In this document: positions 1 to 11,580 of the stretch, piece by piece
Layout of the letters: every line of letters begins with the position of its first letter
Position numbering within the stretch: position 1 is the first letter of the stretch
NCBI GenBank assembly: GCA_050084985.1
Contig: JBITNC010000001.1
Span: forward strand, 112,468,001-112,532,000
DNA length: 64,000 nt
Reading direction: 5' to 3'
Source: Nageia nagi
Taxonomy: Eukaryota; Pinophyta
The notes under the pieces: generated by a model
Seen by the model: only the letters and a program-made list of their open reading frames with translations
Database searches by the model: none
Told to the model about the DNA's origin: nothing
Translations under genes and position numbers: made by a program

Positions 1-1690
1 TGATTTTTAGGTTGAGTTCTCTTTTTTAGGATTTTAGGGTGGGCGAACATGCATGCTCATCAAATATTTATCTACAATCTCCCAAACTAAATTATTTTTT
101 TCAAGAGCAATAGGTCTGTGATGAAATTTTCATGCTATGCCTCATTTAAATTTTTTTTACTTATTTTATCATATATAGATATAAATATAGATATACAATA
201 GGATTCGAGTAAGGGAAGTACTGATGATCAATTTTTCATGTTGATTTCAAGTTAATTTGATGAGATTTTAGGATTTCATTAGTTGTAATATCTATTATTT
301 TTTAAGTTTCCTATTATGTTAGGAACAAAAGTTATTTTGATTTTGAATATTATTTTTGTATTAAATATTTTATATGAATTTATAACATATTAAATATAAA
401 TATTATAAATAATAAAGAAACTATAAATATTAAAGGTTCAATGTTCACAAATGGAATTAATTTAGATAAATTTATAGTGTGATTTTCAAGGTCTAGTTAA
501 TTTTTGAATATGTAAGTTATATATTTATTTTTTATAATTTTATATTAAAGATTATTTCATTTTACTATATTTTATATTTTTCTACATTTAAAACATTACA
601 TTTAGTGTAATTTGTTTTTGAGGGAGCCTAATCTTAACGTAATTTATTATAGGAATTTCCTTGTGATCATCAATGAGGTAAAATTTTAATTATTTCTTCA
701 ATATAATTATAATAAAGACATACTTGAAATGTAGCCAAATCATAATATGTTAGAATAACCATCTATACATTTAAAATTTTAACTTCTTATAGAAGAGTCA
801 AAGCTTGAACTATTATGCTATCAATATTGGGGACATATGGTGCAATCTTGAGCATTAAATAATTGCATATAATTAATTCATTTATTAAAAATTTTCATTT
901 GTAAAATTAGGCTAATTATAATACTAAATTCATTTTAGTAAGGCATTTCATAAAACTTAACTATCTTCAAAATAATTTTGATTTCTTTTGATTTATTTTT
1001 ATTAGTGATTGAAACCTTTAATTGTAAATCTCTAAACTACCATTGATTAATAGGAAAATAATTCATTCATTCAAAACTTATTAGAAGAAGTATTAGCTTA
1101 AATAAAGGATATTAATAATGGAAAAAAAGACTAAAATGGAAGAAGGATTATATATGGATAAATAAAAAATTAAGAATACAAGAGCAAAATCTAAACTTTT
1201 AATATTAATATTTATAACTTTTACACATCCACATCATCATCATCCCATACTACCCTTAGTTTTTGAATAAGTATTTCCCTATCTACATCTTTCATAATGT
1301 AAACATACTTCAATTACTATAGAAATATTAAAATACACAATAGAAATGTTTATTTCTATTACCAATTCTTTGCAACCATTTATCCCCATAATTATCCTTA
1401 TAAACCTATAACCAAAAATGCTAAAAATTTTTTTGATAACAAGTGTAAATTATATGATCAAAAGGTATAGGTTCTTATCTAGATCTTAAAAACCTAGTCA
1501 CAAAAATGGTTTCCAAAGGAGGAAACCACTACCCAACTATACCTAGTGGTAGCAACAAATAAAGAGAAACAATAGCAAGATGTAGCCAAAAGAACACTTC
1601 TATACAACTAAAAAATATAAATACCAACTAAAATATGAATAGTGGATACAGTCCACTACATATTCTACTATAACTAAACCAAGAATGGTA
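1..1690. repeat. Block P1, leader repeat beside a 2-ODD 5' end
   Basis: This stretch aligns from its first base with the DNA at 33222-34870, which begins about 80 bp upstream of the 2-ODD pseudogene at 32406-33140. Shared landmarks are the start motif tgatttttaggttga, the 'tatagatatagatatac' stretch near 175, and the 'ccaaaggaggaaa' segment near 1515. I see no coding capacity. By analogy with the second copy, the left end should abut the 5' end of another 2-ODD copy outside the window. The copy here carries more C-to-T and G-to-A type differences than its partner. Confidence 0.75.
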
Positions 1691-4030
1691 ATATTACATC
1701 CAAATAAGTCAAACAATTTTTGTCATAGTATTTTATTTCTTTCATGGGCTCTAAATGACCTTCATTGCCTATTTTATTTTCTTGTTTCTTTATTTTATTT
1801 TTGAAACATAAATAATCTCATTATGCAAATGAGAATGAATATTATATTTATTTTACATAAAACTTAGATATAACTTTTGAATTAGGAAGAAATTCAAATT
1901 CATGTGAGATAAGTATAAGAGATCTTTATACCTTATCATTATAAACCTTAATATTAAATAATTTCATTCAAAACATTTTTAAAGTATTCCAAAGTTGGAG
2001 CAAAATTGTAATTTAATTCATGCAAAAAAGGAGCCATCAAGAAAAAGGGGAACTATAAATGTATACCTAAACCACTAAAAACTTTGACCACTATGGTCGT
2101 AAGGGTGAATCTTGATTATATTGTTATAAAGAAATTAGAGATAAGAATCATTGAAAATGTGGATAGACTTACCATTCTCAAGGAGATTTTGGATAATTTA
2201 AGGGATAAGTAAAAGAATACTTTTATTAGATGCTCCATTGCACTAATGTCATACATAGATCATATTCATCATTTCATTAGTAGACATTAGAAATTATCTT
2301 AATAAGTTGATATGGTATCTTTGCTTCATGAATTTTTATTATTTATTTTCACAAATGCATAAGACACGAACAAGGTAATGGAATTGGTCCCTCCATATCT
2401 TGGTCAAAAGGAGCTACTTTAAAAACATTGGCATACTAGTTTTTACATAAATAAGGATAACATTTATGTGGTTCTTCTATGGGTAAATTTACATATTTTA
2501 CCATCATATTATTGGTATATGAGTATGATTTTTTAAATTACTAATATCATAGGATTATTGGTATCAATTGAAGAAACTCACATGAATTGAGAATAGAATG
2601 AAGGAAGCTAAGTTTTATGTTAACACTAGTATTACAAAGGAATTAAGATCAACTATCTATGTTGAAGAGGAATATGGAGAAACTTGGGAATAAGAAATAC
2701 TTTATGAATATATTCCTATTAAATGTAGCATTTGTATAAAATTTAATTTTTATTCTAAGGAATGTTTGGATAAGAAGGAGAAAGAGAAGAAAGAAGTTTT
2801 TGGGTCATAGGAAGAGTGGAATACCCATGTGCAAAGGAATCAAGGATTCCAGATAAATGATTAATTTCAAACTAAGATAGGTGGAAAAATTTTAAAAGAT
2901 TTGACCACTTATGAAACTAGGAACCTATTTAATTCTCTAATTCCAAATAAAGTTATTAACATAGCTAAACTTAGAGAGTAAGAGAGTTTCCATTGGCATA
3001 TACATATATAAAAGTAGTAATTAGTGATGAAGAAATGGAGGATGCCAAAAGTAGGAAGTGGCAAAGAAGTGAAGTATAAAATTAAAAAAAAAATAAGAAG
3101 ATACATCAAGATAGGTCATCAAGAGTGATCAAGAAATAGAAAAAGGTCGAGAAATGGAGGTCGATAATGGAAATAAACTTATCACAAGAAGATATTTTGA
3201 TAATACATTAAGGAAAATAGAAGATACACATAAAGGAAATATGGGATAAACATCAAATTATGAAGTAACTATATAAAATATGATTGAAAATATTGGCAAT
3301 AAAACATAATGTACTTTGTAATAGAGTAGTGGTCATAAGGTCCCAAGTGGTTCTCAATGATTATTTCTAGTTAGAATATATGAGGATGTAATACCTAAAA
3401 TAGGTAGAGGACCATCAAGTACCTCTATGGAGAAGTTCATCTAGATTTGCTACTTATGTTAGAGATAAAGATGAAGAAGGATAAGGTTACAAAAGTGTAA
3501 AATAAAGTTTAGAGAGGAGTAAATTTTTCCTAAAGAGAATGAGATGGCCTATCAATGGACCTATTTAGGTTATGAAAACCAACTACTATAAAACATACTC
3601 CCCATTGTAATATATCTAATAGATGTGTTTCAAACATAGTAAAATAATTAGTTGCAATTTTGAGTTTGTGATAATCAATATTTATATCTACAATGAACCT
3701 TTTGAAGGGAGAATATTATTAGAAAATGTAATTATATATAAGCTAGTTTAATCATCTCTCAAGGTTAATTATGAAGGACTTCAAATGAACTACAACTTAT
3801 AGATATAAGTGTGATTGGGAATACTTTTACTTGGTCCAATAATCAATTTGATGAAATTTCTATTCAATATTGATTAAATGGGTATTTATGCTCTCTAATT
3901 GGATAACTCAATTTATGAAATATCACATGTGTTCCAAACCTAAGACTAACTTAGACTATATACTAATCATAATACTTGGAATGATGGTTAGCTTTTCTTC
4001 CTAATAATTACCGTATTTTATTATTACATA
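1690..4030 (+). mobile_element. Decayed L1-type LINE, copy D1 (ORF1 plus part of ORF2 endonuclease)
   Basis: Plant L1-like LINE remnant. ORF1 is readable with many stops: a DUF4283-like segment around 2370-2660, then the ending typical of plant LINE ORF1, 'EEYGETWE' followed by a knuckle near 2725-2770 reading CSICIKFNFYSKEC. The canonical CCHC pattern is C-x2-C-x4-H-x4-C; here Phe replaces His. An acidic, charged tail follows to about 3540. Only this copy continues past ORF1: 3655-4000 reads as the C-terminal part of an endonuclease/exonuclease/phosphatase domain, with 'FVIINIYIYNEPFEGRILLE' and 'FTWSNNQFDEISIQYRLN', which match the (V/I)NxYxPN and TWSN...IQERLDR patterns of LINE ORF2. No reverse transcriptase follows. 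The leader (1690-2050) is shared with copies D2 and D4. Non-functional. Confidence 0.75.
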
Positions 4031-4789
4031 TAATATCAAATATAATAAATAAATCATTTGTATACTCTTTGGATAATGATCTCTATATAATGAAGGGATA
4101 CTTATCTTCACTTATGCAATCTTATTTTCACATTCGCTCCAAGGCTCCCATGAGTGAATGGTCATAAGTGCTAGGAATGATTCATGAGCATATGAGGATC
4201 AAGAGAACTCTTCTTTTTGGACCTCAATAAATTATATGTAATAACTTAAACCATTCATTTAATCAAATTTGACACTGCACTTACTTAGATTTTGTGGTCT
4301 CAAGAGGCTTTATGCCTTTGTTGAGTATACCTCCCTTGTTCAAACATAGAATGGATCTTATCAAAAGTATTCAATAACTTCTAGTATAAAAACTCCAAGT
4401 GGATTCCATCATTTTTAACCTACCTTTAAAGTTATGAATGTACTATTTGATAACTTTGAATTTTAACATTTACCTTTCAAGTAAAATTCATCATCTCTAA
4501 ATTAATGCATAATTCAATAGTTTGATAGTTTAGCATACACTTACCAAATTTATTCCACCATCTCTTATAAATTTATTAGTACACACAAGGTAGTAATGTT
4601 GTGTCTATATATATATATTATTTTTTTCCAAAAATTCAAAGACCTCTAAGATGGATTAGTAGGGAAAATTACTAATACATTATATAGAAATGTTAATGGA
4701 ACCTAGAATGGTAGGCGGTATTGTATGGTGTAAATCGAGACTCTAATACCTTTGCCTAAGTCTCTCTCCATTGTATGATATGAAGGAAA
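4031..4789. other. No gene recognised; unit-specific sequence
   Basis: AT-rich DNA between the LINE endonuclease relic and the + strand PPR relic. I found no matching block elsewhere in the window and no convincing coding signal. A short TA run lies near 4605-4620. Confidence 0.4.
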
Positions 4790-5450
4790 CTTAGCAAAGG
4801 TAAATTCAAACCCTAAAACATATGCCAATGTTCTTTCAATGGGTGCTATAATGGGAATTTAAGAAGAAGATGATTTAAAGGGTTATTGGAAATGGTTTAA
4901 CATTGAAGTAGACTTTGTAACCTTGCTAGAATTATTCTAGATTAATTTATGATGTGAATTACAATGTAGATGTTGGGTGTAAAACCAAAACTATTTCCTT
5001 CATTCCATCAGCATGTGTCTTAATGGGAGTCTAAAAGATGATGTGAGTACTGTAGAACCAAAATCTATGATCTTTCCTAGAATTATTCCTACTTGGGTTA
5101 CATTGGGGAATTTAGATGGAGGCATAAACAACATCATTATCAAGTGTATAGTCAAACATTTCAACCTTTGCCATCATCCCTTTGACATGTATGTTGATCG
5201 GAAACTCTAAATCAGAAATTGTAGTTAGATAGAGAGTCAACCTCTATGACCTATGTAAGTATTTCTCTAGTATGTGCTACACTAGGAACTCTAGAAGAGG
5301 ATGTGGATAATATCCTCCTATTATGCCATGCTGGAAACTATTGAGATAAAAGGTGCTATGGTATTATTCCAAAATATGCCATGATAGGAGTTCTTAAGGA
5401 AAATAGAAATTACTTTAACCCTATGGCCTTACAATAAAAAATAATAAAAA
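4790..5450 (+). pseudogene. PPR protein relic, + strand
   Basis: Fragments of several pentatricopeptide repeats can be read across frames, broken by stops and frameshifts. Around 4800 the translation gives 'NPKTYANVLSMGAIMGI', followed by 'FNIEVDFVTLLELF'; near 5000 'ISFIPSACVLMGV'; near 5070 'IIPTWVTLGNLDGGI' and then 'HFNLCHHPFDMYVDRKL'; near 5245 'TYVSISLVCATLGTLEED'. These fit the plant PLS-class rhythm of 'TF.SVLPACA.LGALE.G..(I/V)H' followed by 'D..V..ALIDMY.KCG'. PPR proteins bind organelle RNA and edit or process it. This relic lies on the strand opposite to the PPR pseudogenes in the E blocks and I see it only once, so it is a separate locus or an inverted, much older copy. The 65-codon open stretch at 5013-5210 is part of it and is not a gene of its own. 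Confidence 0.55.
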
Positions 5451-7389
5451 ACTATTACAATCATACTAAGTTAACATCCTAAGGTATGAAGTCAAAATAC
5501 TCTCATCTCCCTAGTGCTAGTGTTATGCCTAGTATTACCAATACAAAAAAATATATTTCTTCTAGGTCTAACTTAAGTTGATCATCCCAGGTTTAGTCTT
5601 AAGTCATTCCCATAATTTACATATTGATTCAAGGACAAGAACATGTCATATCAATCATGAGATGATCCTAGATGATGCTAACATCTCTTTCCACTATCTA
5701 TTGAAATACTAAGATCCTTTATTCCTTATTATTTTCATTTTAAGTTAAAAGATGAAATCCTTTTAATGAAAATTTATATGACACCCATGATCTTCATATG
5801 ATGCAATATTTTTAATATTATAGTACATTTTTATTGAATAAGAAATCAATGTACGAGACTTGTATGAAAATTGATATTAGAAATTATATTTTAAAATGTT
5901 TAACATTTAAAAAGGCTAAATTTAAAAAATTGTATATTGAAATATCTTAATTTATTGATTATTCCAAATTTAAAGTGTTATTTGTTAAATATGGGTTTCA
6001 AATATGTCGAAGGGTATGATATTATTATAATTTTTGTAAACCATTTAATTAATATGATATACTTGAGTTGTTCAAGATTCAAAATAAGTATCATTGATAT
6101 TACATATATTTTCATGAAGTTGTTTGGTTGTATAGCATGGTTAGGACAATCAACCTATGAAAAGTAAAGGTAAAGTTAAAAGTAAAGGTAAACTAGCTAT
6201 TAAAACCTCGTGCAATGGCTATGCCATAGATTAATAAGTATGCTTTTTGATTTTAAGTGTTATTTTTTATTAAAATAGATAACATAATCCAAATAGTTAA
6301 TTAATATGTATTTAATTAATAAATAAATAAGTTACCAACAAGATGTTCAAAAATTCAATTACCATGGAAACAAATTATGTAATTTGGAAGAAGTTGAGTT
6401 GGAATCTTTATCTTGGACATCATTTTCTCTTACCCAAACTCAATCTTTTCATCCTCAACAATTTCCCCTCCTAATTTTCATCTTCAAAAATGTTTATGGT
6501 AGTTTAGCATGAGAGATTACTCTTGCACCAGAATTGTCAATGTTTTGGAGTCATGGAGTGGCCTAACAATAGTGTTATCTTTAAAATGCACACAACTAGA
6601 AATAGATTCAAAGATATCTTAAAAAAAGAAAATAGAAACTAGAAATAAAAAATATTGAGAGAATGAGGTACCCCTTCTAGTAGTATTTTACTCTTCAATA
6701 CAAGGCAATTTAGCAAGTACATGGAAGGAGAAATGGAAGTTGAGATTAGAAATGGTAAGAGAAAATTTAAATAGTTGATGTAGAAGTGGTGTGACACAAT
6801 GGTTAATATATTGATGGTGATGGATAGAAGAGTACCATGTTGGCAAGGGTACTTTTTGAACCTCATTGATTTTACTATATGTGTAGAAGTGGATGCCATC
6901 ACATTGTTCTACAACTTAATTAATAAGATAAGCTATGTGTCATCTTAGCAAATTTGTAATTACATGTTTTGAGGTTCTAATACCCAAAAAGTGATTGATA
7001 GTAGTATTCATCATGGTTTAAAATTAACAAACCTACACTACATGTAGTACTTTTGCATTGCTCACTCCCTTCATTAATCCTAATTAAACCAAGAGTAAAA
7101 TACACATCAAAGTTATTCTATTATCTTTATGTCAAAGTACCTTGTTACTTATATTCCCACTAAAATAATTGATTATTAGCTGAATGTTCTCTATTTACTT
7201 CAAATATTTCTCCTTTAATTTTTATGATTTGCATTTTTCCTTCTCCAACTCTTTACTCTAAAATAATAGATGATTCCTAAAAAAATATTGATAAACAACA
7301 ACATTGTACATGCATACACATATTTAGTAATAGTAATTTTTTGAAAAATGAAATAATAGAATGATGAAATTAGTACACATTAATTTACG
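5450..7389. repeat. Block E1, part downstream of the PPR pseudogene
   Basis: Conserved in order in all four E blocks (compare 18720-20460, 38880-40816, 53650-55579). Landmarks are the 'catactaagttaacatcc' segment at its left end, the 'gacacccatgatcttcatatg' type segment near 5780, and a segment around 6400-6560 with 'cttggacatcattttctct' and 'aaaaatgtttatggtag'. Some short reading frames on both strands recur between copies, but they are out of register and I recognise no protein. Best read as ancestral intergenic or 3'-flanking DNA of the PPR gene. Confidence 0.6.
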
Positions 7390-8640
7390 TCACAAATAAA
7401 TCCCCTAACTACATTCTCCATGTTAGAAATGAAGATATCAATTTGCATCCCTCGTAGCAATGTTCCTTAAAATAGTCCTAGGGATAATCATGGTTGCAGA
7501 ACTATAGTCATCACATAGTCAATGATTCTTTATAACTTTAGTAACATTTCCAACAATATACTTAATAACAAAAACATGAATACTGTATCAACTTCAATCT
7601 AAATACCATATCATTTAATACAGGCATTATATTTGGAAATATAATCTGCTACCTTCATCTTACTCGATTATTTTTCAATTTTTTCATATATATTTTGTGT
7701 TAAATATATCTCCTATAACAAAATCATGGATACTCTATTAATTTCAATCTAAATACATCCAAGAGTCTTCTTATTTCCTCTATCTTTCATCAATGTACTT
7801 ACTCAGAACATCATCCTTGCTACACAACTTAACAAAAATATTTCAGAGAAAATATGATGGAGTATATTTAGTCTCCATTAAAAATAATTGTTACCATGTA
7901 ATCCCTACCCTTACATTCATAACTTGTGTACACATACCAAGAAGACTTTATTGCACACCCAATTTGGTACGTCTAAATAGTGAAAGGTGATCAATAATAC
8001 ATGCATAATAATTAGCCTAGGAATATTTATAATAAGATTTGGTACAATAACCATCTACTAATCCTTCTTGGGTATTTGCAAGTACAACACATAAACATGT
8101 TATGCTATTTACATGACTATTTGCAACCAATCTTTGAGGGATTTCTACATCTTCTTCTAGAATTCCCATCAAAGTGTACGTTGGAAGTATATGGCAAAGG
8201 TTGGGAGGTTGGGATTTACTCTTGAAAATTGTACCTACCAAAAATTCTCTCACATTATACATATTTTTTGATTTCTATGTGTTGTGAGGCTATAACTATT
8301 ACATGCATCTCATCAAATAACTCTCATGCATTCTCTATGTTTCACATATTGTATACACTTCTACTAGTGTACTCAAGATTATAACATCTAATCTTATTTT
8401 AAGTATCCTTTAGAGTGGGCTTTGATGGTGTTGGTAAAGGTGGACAAGAGATTCTCTAAAAACCCAAATGTAATGCTAACTATCTACATTACTAGTAAAG
8501 TAACCATCCTCAGTCCCCACATAAATCTAACAGACACATGATGTAATAAATTGATGCTCCAAAGAATTTACATCATAAGAAATGGTACAAAATTGATTAA
8601 CAATATTTGATTCAACATTCTGCATTCTTTCTCTCTAAAG
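7390..8640 (-). pseudogene. DYW-class PPR pseudogene, copy E1
   Basis: Reading the minus strand from about 8640 down to 7390 gives the end of a PLS-class PPR protein with E and DYW domains. Visible pieces, 5' to 3': 'DVIILSTLVEVYT' (the family's D.VV..ALVDMY), 'REFLVGTIFKSKSQPP' (..REAL.LF..M...G..P), 'ILPTYTLMGILEEDVEIPQR' with 'HVNSITCLCVVLA' (LPACA.MGALE.G.EIHQR), 'EGLVDGYC', a 'YACIVDHLS'-like block (HYACIVDLLGRAG), then E-domain 'TPSYVLLS' and 'GCIWIEI'-like text, and a C-terminus reading 'IATRDAN' and 'HGECS' that corresponds to VRDANRFHHFK.G.CSCGDYW. DYW proteins edit C to U in organelle transcripts. Here the frame breaks several times, the zinc-binding HxE and CxxC segments are not preserved, and the final DYW has decayed. 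The open stretches at 8017-8262 (-) and 7793-7990 (+, antisense) belong to this locus. Confidence 0.7.
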
Positions 8641-11580
8641 AAAATATCTACAATATAAATATAACTCTCCCATATGCATAACCAACTATCATTATCAAAT
8701 ATAACTAGTTTGTATTCCAAAAGAATGTTCACACATATACAAAGGAACCCTAAACATATACCTTTTGTATAAGAAATTAAATATTAGTATGCTAAAATTA
8801 ATTTAACAACTTACATGCATACAAAAAAATGAAAAGGTTATAACTAAAAAGTAAGAGACCAGTAATACATAATTATATTGAAGAAATCTTATGTAAATTT
8901 TTTATTTAATACAAACATAAGAAATATAATCCAATGTATGCAAGTGCTTTTGAAGTAAACACATGTATACTTTGAATTTTTGTGATAAACTAATAGCCAT
9001 TTCTTTTTAGCATAAACTTACTGTGTCCACAACTTATAAGAAACTTGTGGACTTGTACCTAGCAAGGAGCTAAAGCAAAATATGAATACATCATGGTAAG
9101 TAGAGCAAGAGGAGAGACTATGGTATCAATATTTAAGAAGTTTTATTAGGACATATGAAATAATTACAAACTAATATTTTCCCTTACCTCTCTCATTATT
9201 TGGAAATTTTGGTTGATTCTTTACTCCAATTTTGATCCATCTAGTGGTTCCATTGTATTTCTATTAGGGAGTTACATTTATAGAATGTTGGCCATTCTAT
9301 TTTATTAACAACAACTCTATAAGGTAGAGAAAAGGGGGTTGAAGTTATATGACCACACTAAAGAAACTACTCATCTTAAAGCTAGAATGTAAGATTAATA
9401 ACCTAGGAATATACATCAAATGCTTCCTAAGAAATATACAATATATATTGAACTGGAACTATTCCAATCCCAAATTAGACATTGAAGTGTTACTTATGTG
9501 TTCCTGATATAAATGATAGTGATAGATTACAACAATATTTATAAGAGATAAGAAATGCCTAGAAGACCCAAAAAGTTGGTAGTTTAGGATTTGGGCTTGA
9601 TAAAGGTCATGTGAATCCAAGCCCCCTATTTCATAAAATATGATGTGCATACTCTATATTAAGATATGCTAGGAAGACCACCCTACCAAGTGTAGTGAAA
9701 GTGCCCTACCTAGTCCATCAGCCTTGTGATCACCCATTTACCTCACCTAGGTAAGTATACTTTCATGCTTCTCCTTCCCTACCATTTATCATCTCTCTTG
9801 TTTCCCTCTCCCTCAGTGCTCCTAGATGTGGGATCATCATGCAACCTTATGTTCAAGGTAAGTATGCAAAAATAATTCATAACTACCCAGGAGAATCTTC
9901 AATGGTGCCACACCATTTAAGCACATATTGTCTTTACAATATGATAGCTTTAACAAAAATTTTACTACATACCATACTTTCCTTTTATAATATAGAAAGA
10001 AAACCTTTATTGTATTATAATATATAATTTTTTTCTATTAATTTAAATAAATAATTAAAAACAAAATGGTATACATATTTTGATTATGTTTACAAAATTT
10101 TAGATATAATTTAGATGTTAAAAAAATTGTGAACAAAATTAATTCATTATATTTATATATTTAATAATATTGTTAAATGTATATTTCTATTTGTATTTAT
10201 GTGCAATCATATTGTTATATGTATATTTAATAATATCTATATTTAACTTGAAATAGTTAATATGAAAATTATAGTTAACTATCTACTTTAATATTTTTTT
10301 TGTAAAAATCTAATAATACTTTATCATATTAATAATATTTCTATATTATAATAATTTATTATTGATTACAAGTATTATTTTTATTTTTCTTTATGCATAT
10401 CTCACAACTCATATCATGGGAAAATGATGAAAATTAAGAAATCTCATGTAATTAACATAGTTACTACCTCCTCGAATTTATATATTCATCAAAGTATTGA
10501 TATTTATTTCATATATCTCACATAATAACAAGGTTGTCATTATTTAATTGCTAATATCCCTCCATACAATGCTATTCTCAAGGGTGTAAATGAATGATGG
10601 ATGTTCTATTATAATATGAAAAGATTTGAATACATTTTAATACATTAACCATAGTCATCCTATTTTTATATTGTCATATTAATAATCTTGTTTATTATGC
10701 TAGTATATTGTAATATGTTTTTTTTCATAATAATCTATCTTCTATACTATATAGCTAACATTATTGTCATACATTATGCTTTTATATCTTAATTATAATT
10801 CAAAATATATTACAAACCATATTTATAAATATAGATATGGAGTTTAAACATAATAAATATAAAAATTTATTATCAGGAGAAATTACCAAATGCAATTAGT
10901 GAAAATAAATAGTTATTGTAAATATAATCTTCTTGTAATTATAAGTCATTAATTATGTGTTTGCACGTATAGGAATTGTAATATAATAAAATATTATTTT
11001 TATTCTTCACAAGAAAGGATATTAGATTCAATCAAATAAAAGTTAAAGTAAATGATAAGACAAATGTTGAACTAAAAAAAAAAATCAACATAAGAAATAT
11101 TAAAATTTGAAAGGAGAATATTATATTTAACCCAATAAAAAATATTATATACAATAATTACAAATGAAATTAAAGATTAATATACTATTATTCAGTAAAA
11201 AGAGTTCATATCTATTTCAAACTATGATATTAACCTATCACTTTTTAAAAGATCATATTTATAAATAATAACACATGTTATTATGGTTAATTATTTTTAA
11301 TACTATTTAATTCATTAAATATTTGTTACAAACATTTTATATTAGATAATATGTCTTATTTATCAATTAAATTATTAGTTAAAAGATATAGTACGATAAT
11401 ATGCAATATTAGTATAATGATAGCACACATGGCCATGTAAAACAAAAAAATGATAAAAAATAAATCCAAAGGATAAAATCTATTTCATGGTTGTCTTGCT
11501 ATCTAGCAAATTCTCAATCATTGATTTGAAAATATGAGCTTACAAATCTCAAAGGAGGATGCTTACGACATTAAATTATA
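8641..11580. repeat. Block E1, region 5' of the PPR pseudogene and AT-rich tail
   Basis: The part to about 9990 matches 21700-22920, 41113-42150 and 57500-59090. It includes a pyrimidine-rich strip near 9760-9810 between two 'ggtaagtat' motifs, which could be splice-like on the + strand but lies in no readable exon. The part from 9990 is extremely AT-rich. It ends with a strip at about 11160-11570 ('aaaagatcatatttataaat' ... 'caaaggataaaatctatttc') that recurs directly downstream of ODD1 and ODD3 and, in older form, inside the F blocks. This tail (about 1.6 kb) is about 1 kb shorter than that of E2. No gene recognised. Confidence 0.55.

Noticed and set aside
6360-7080. Conserved segment in all E blocks that could be coding (frames at 6639-6902 and 19681-19908)
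   Set aside because: The open frames lie on different strands in different copies, and no protein family can be recognised.
9725-9850. Two 'ggtaagtat' motifs around a pyrimidine-rich tract, resembling donor and acceptor sites
   Set aside because: Conserved in all E blocks, but no open exon lies on either side on the + strand; a gene cannot be supported.
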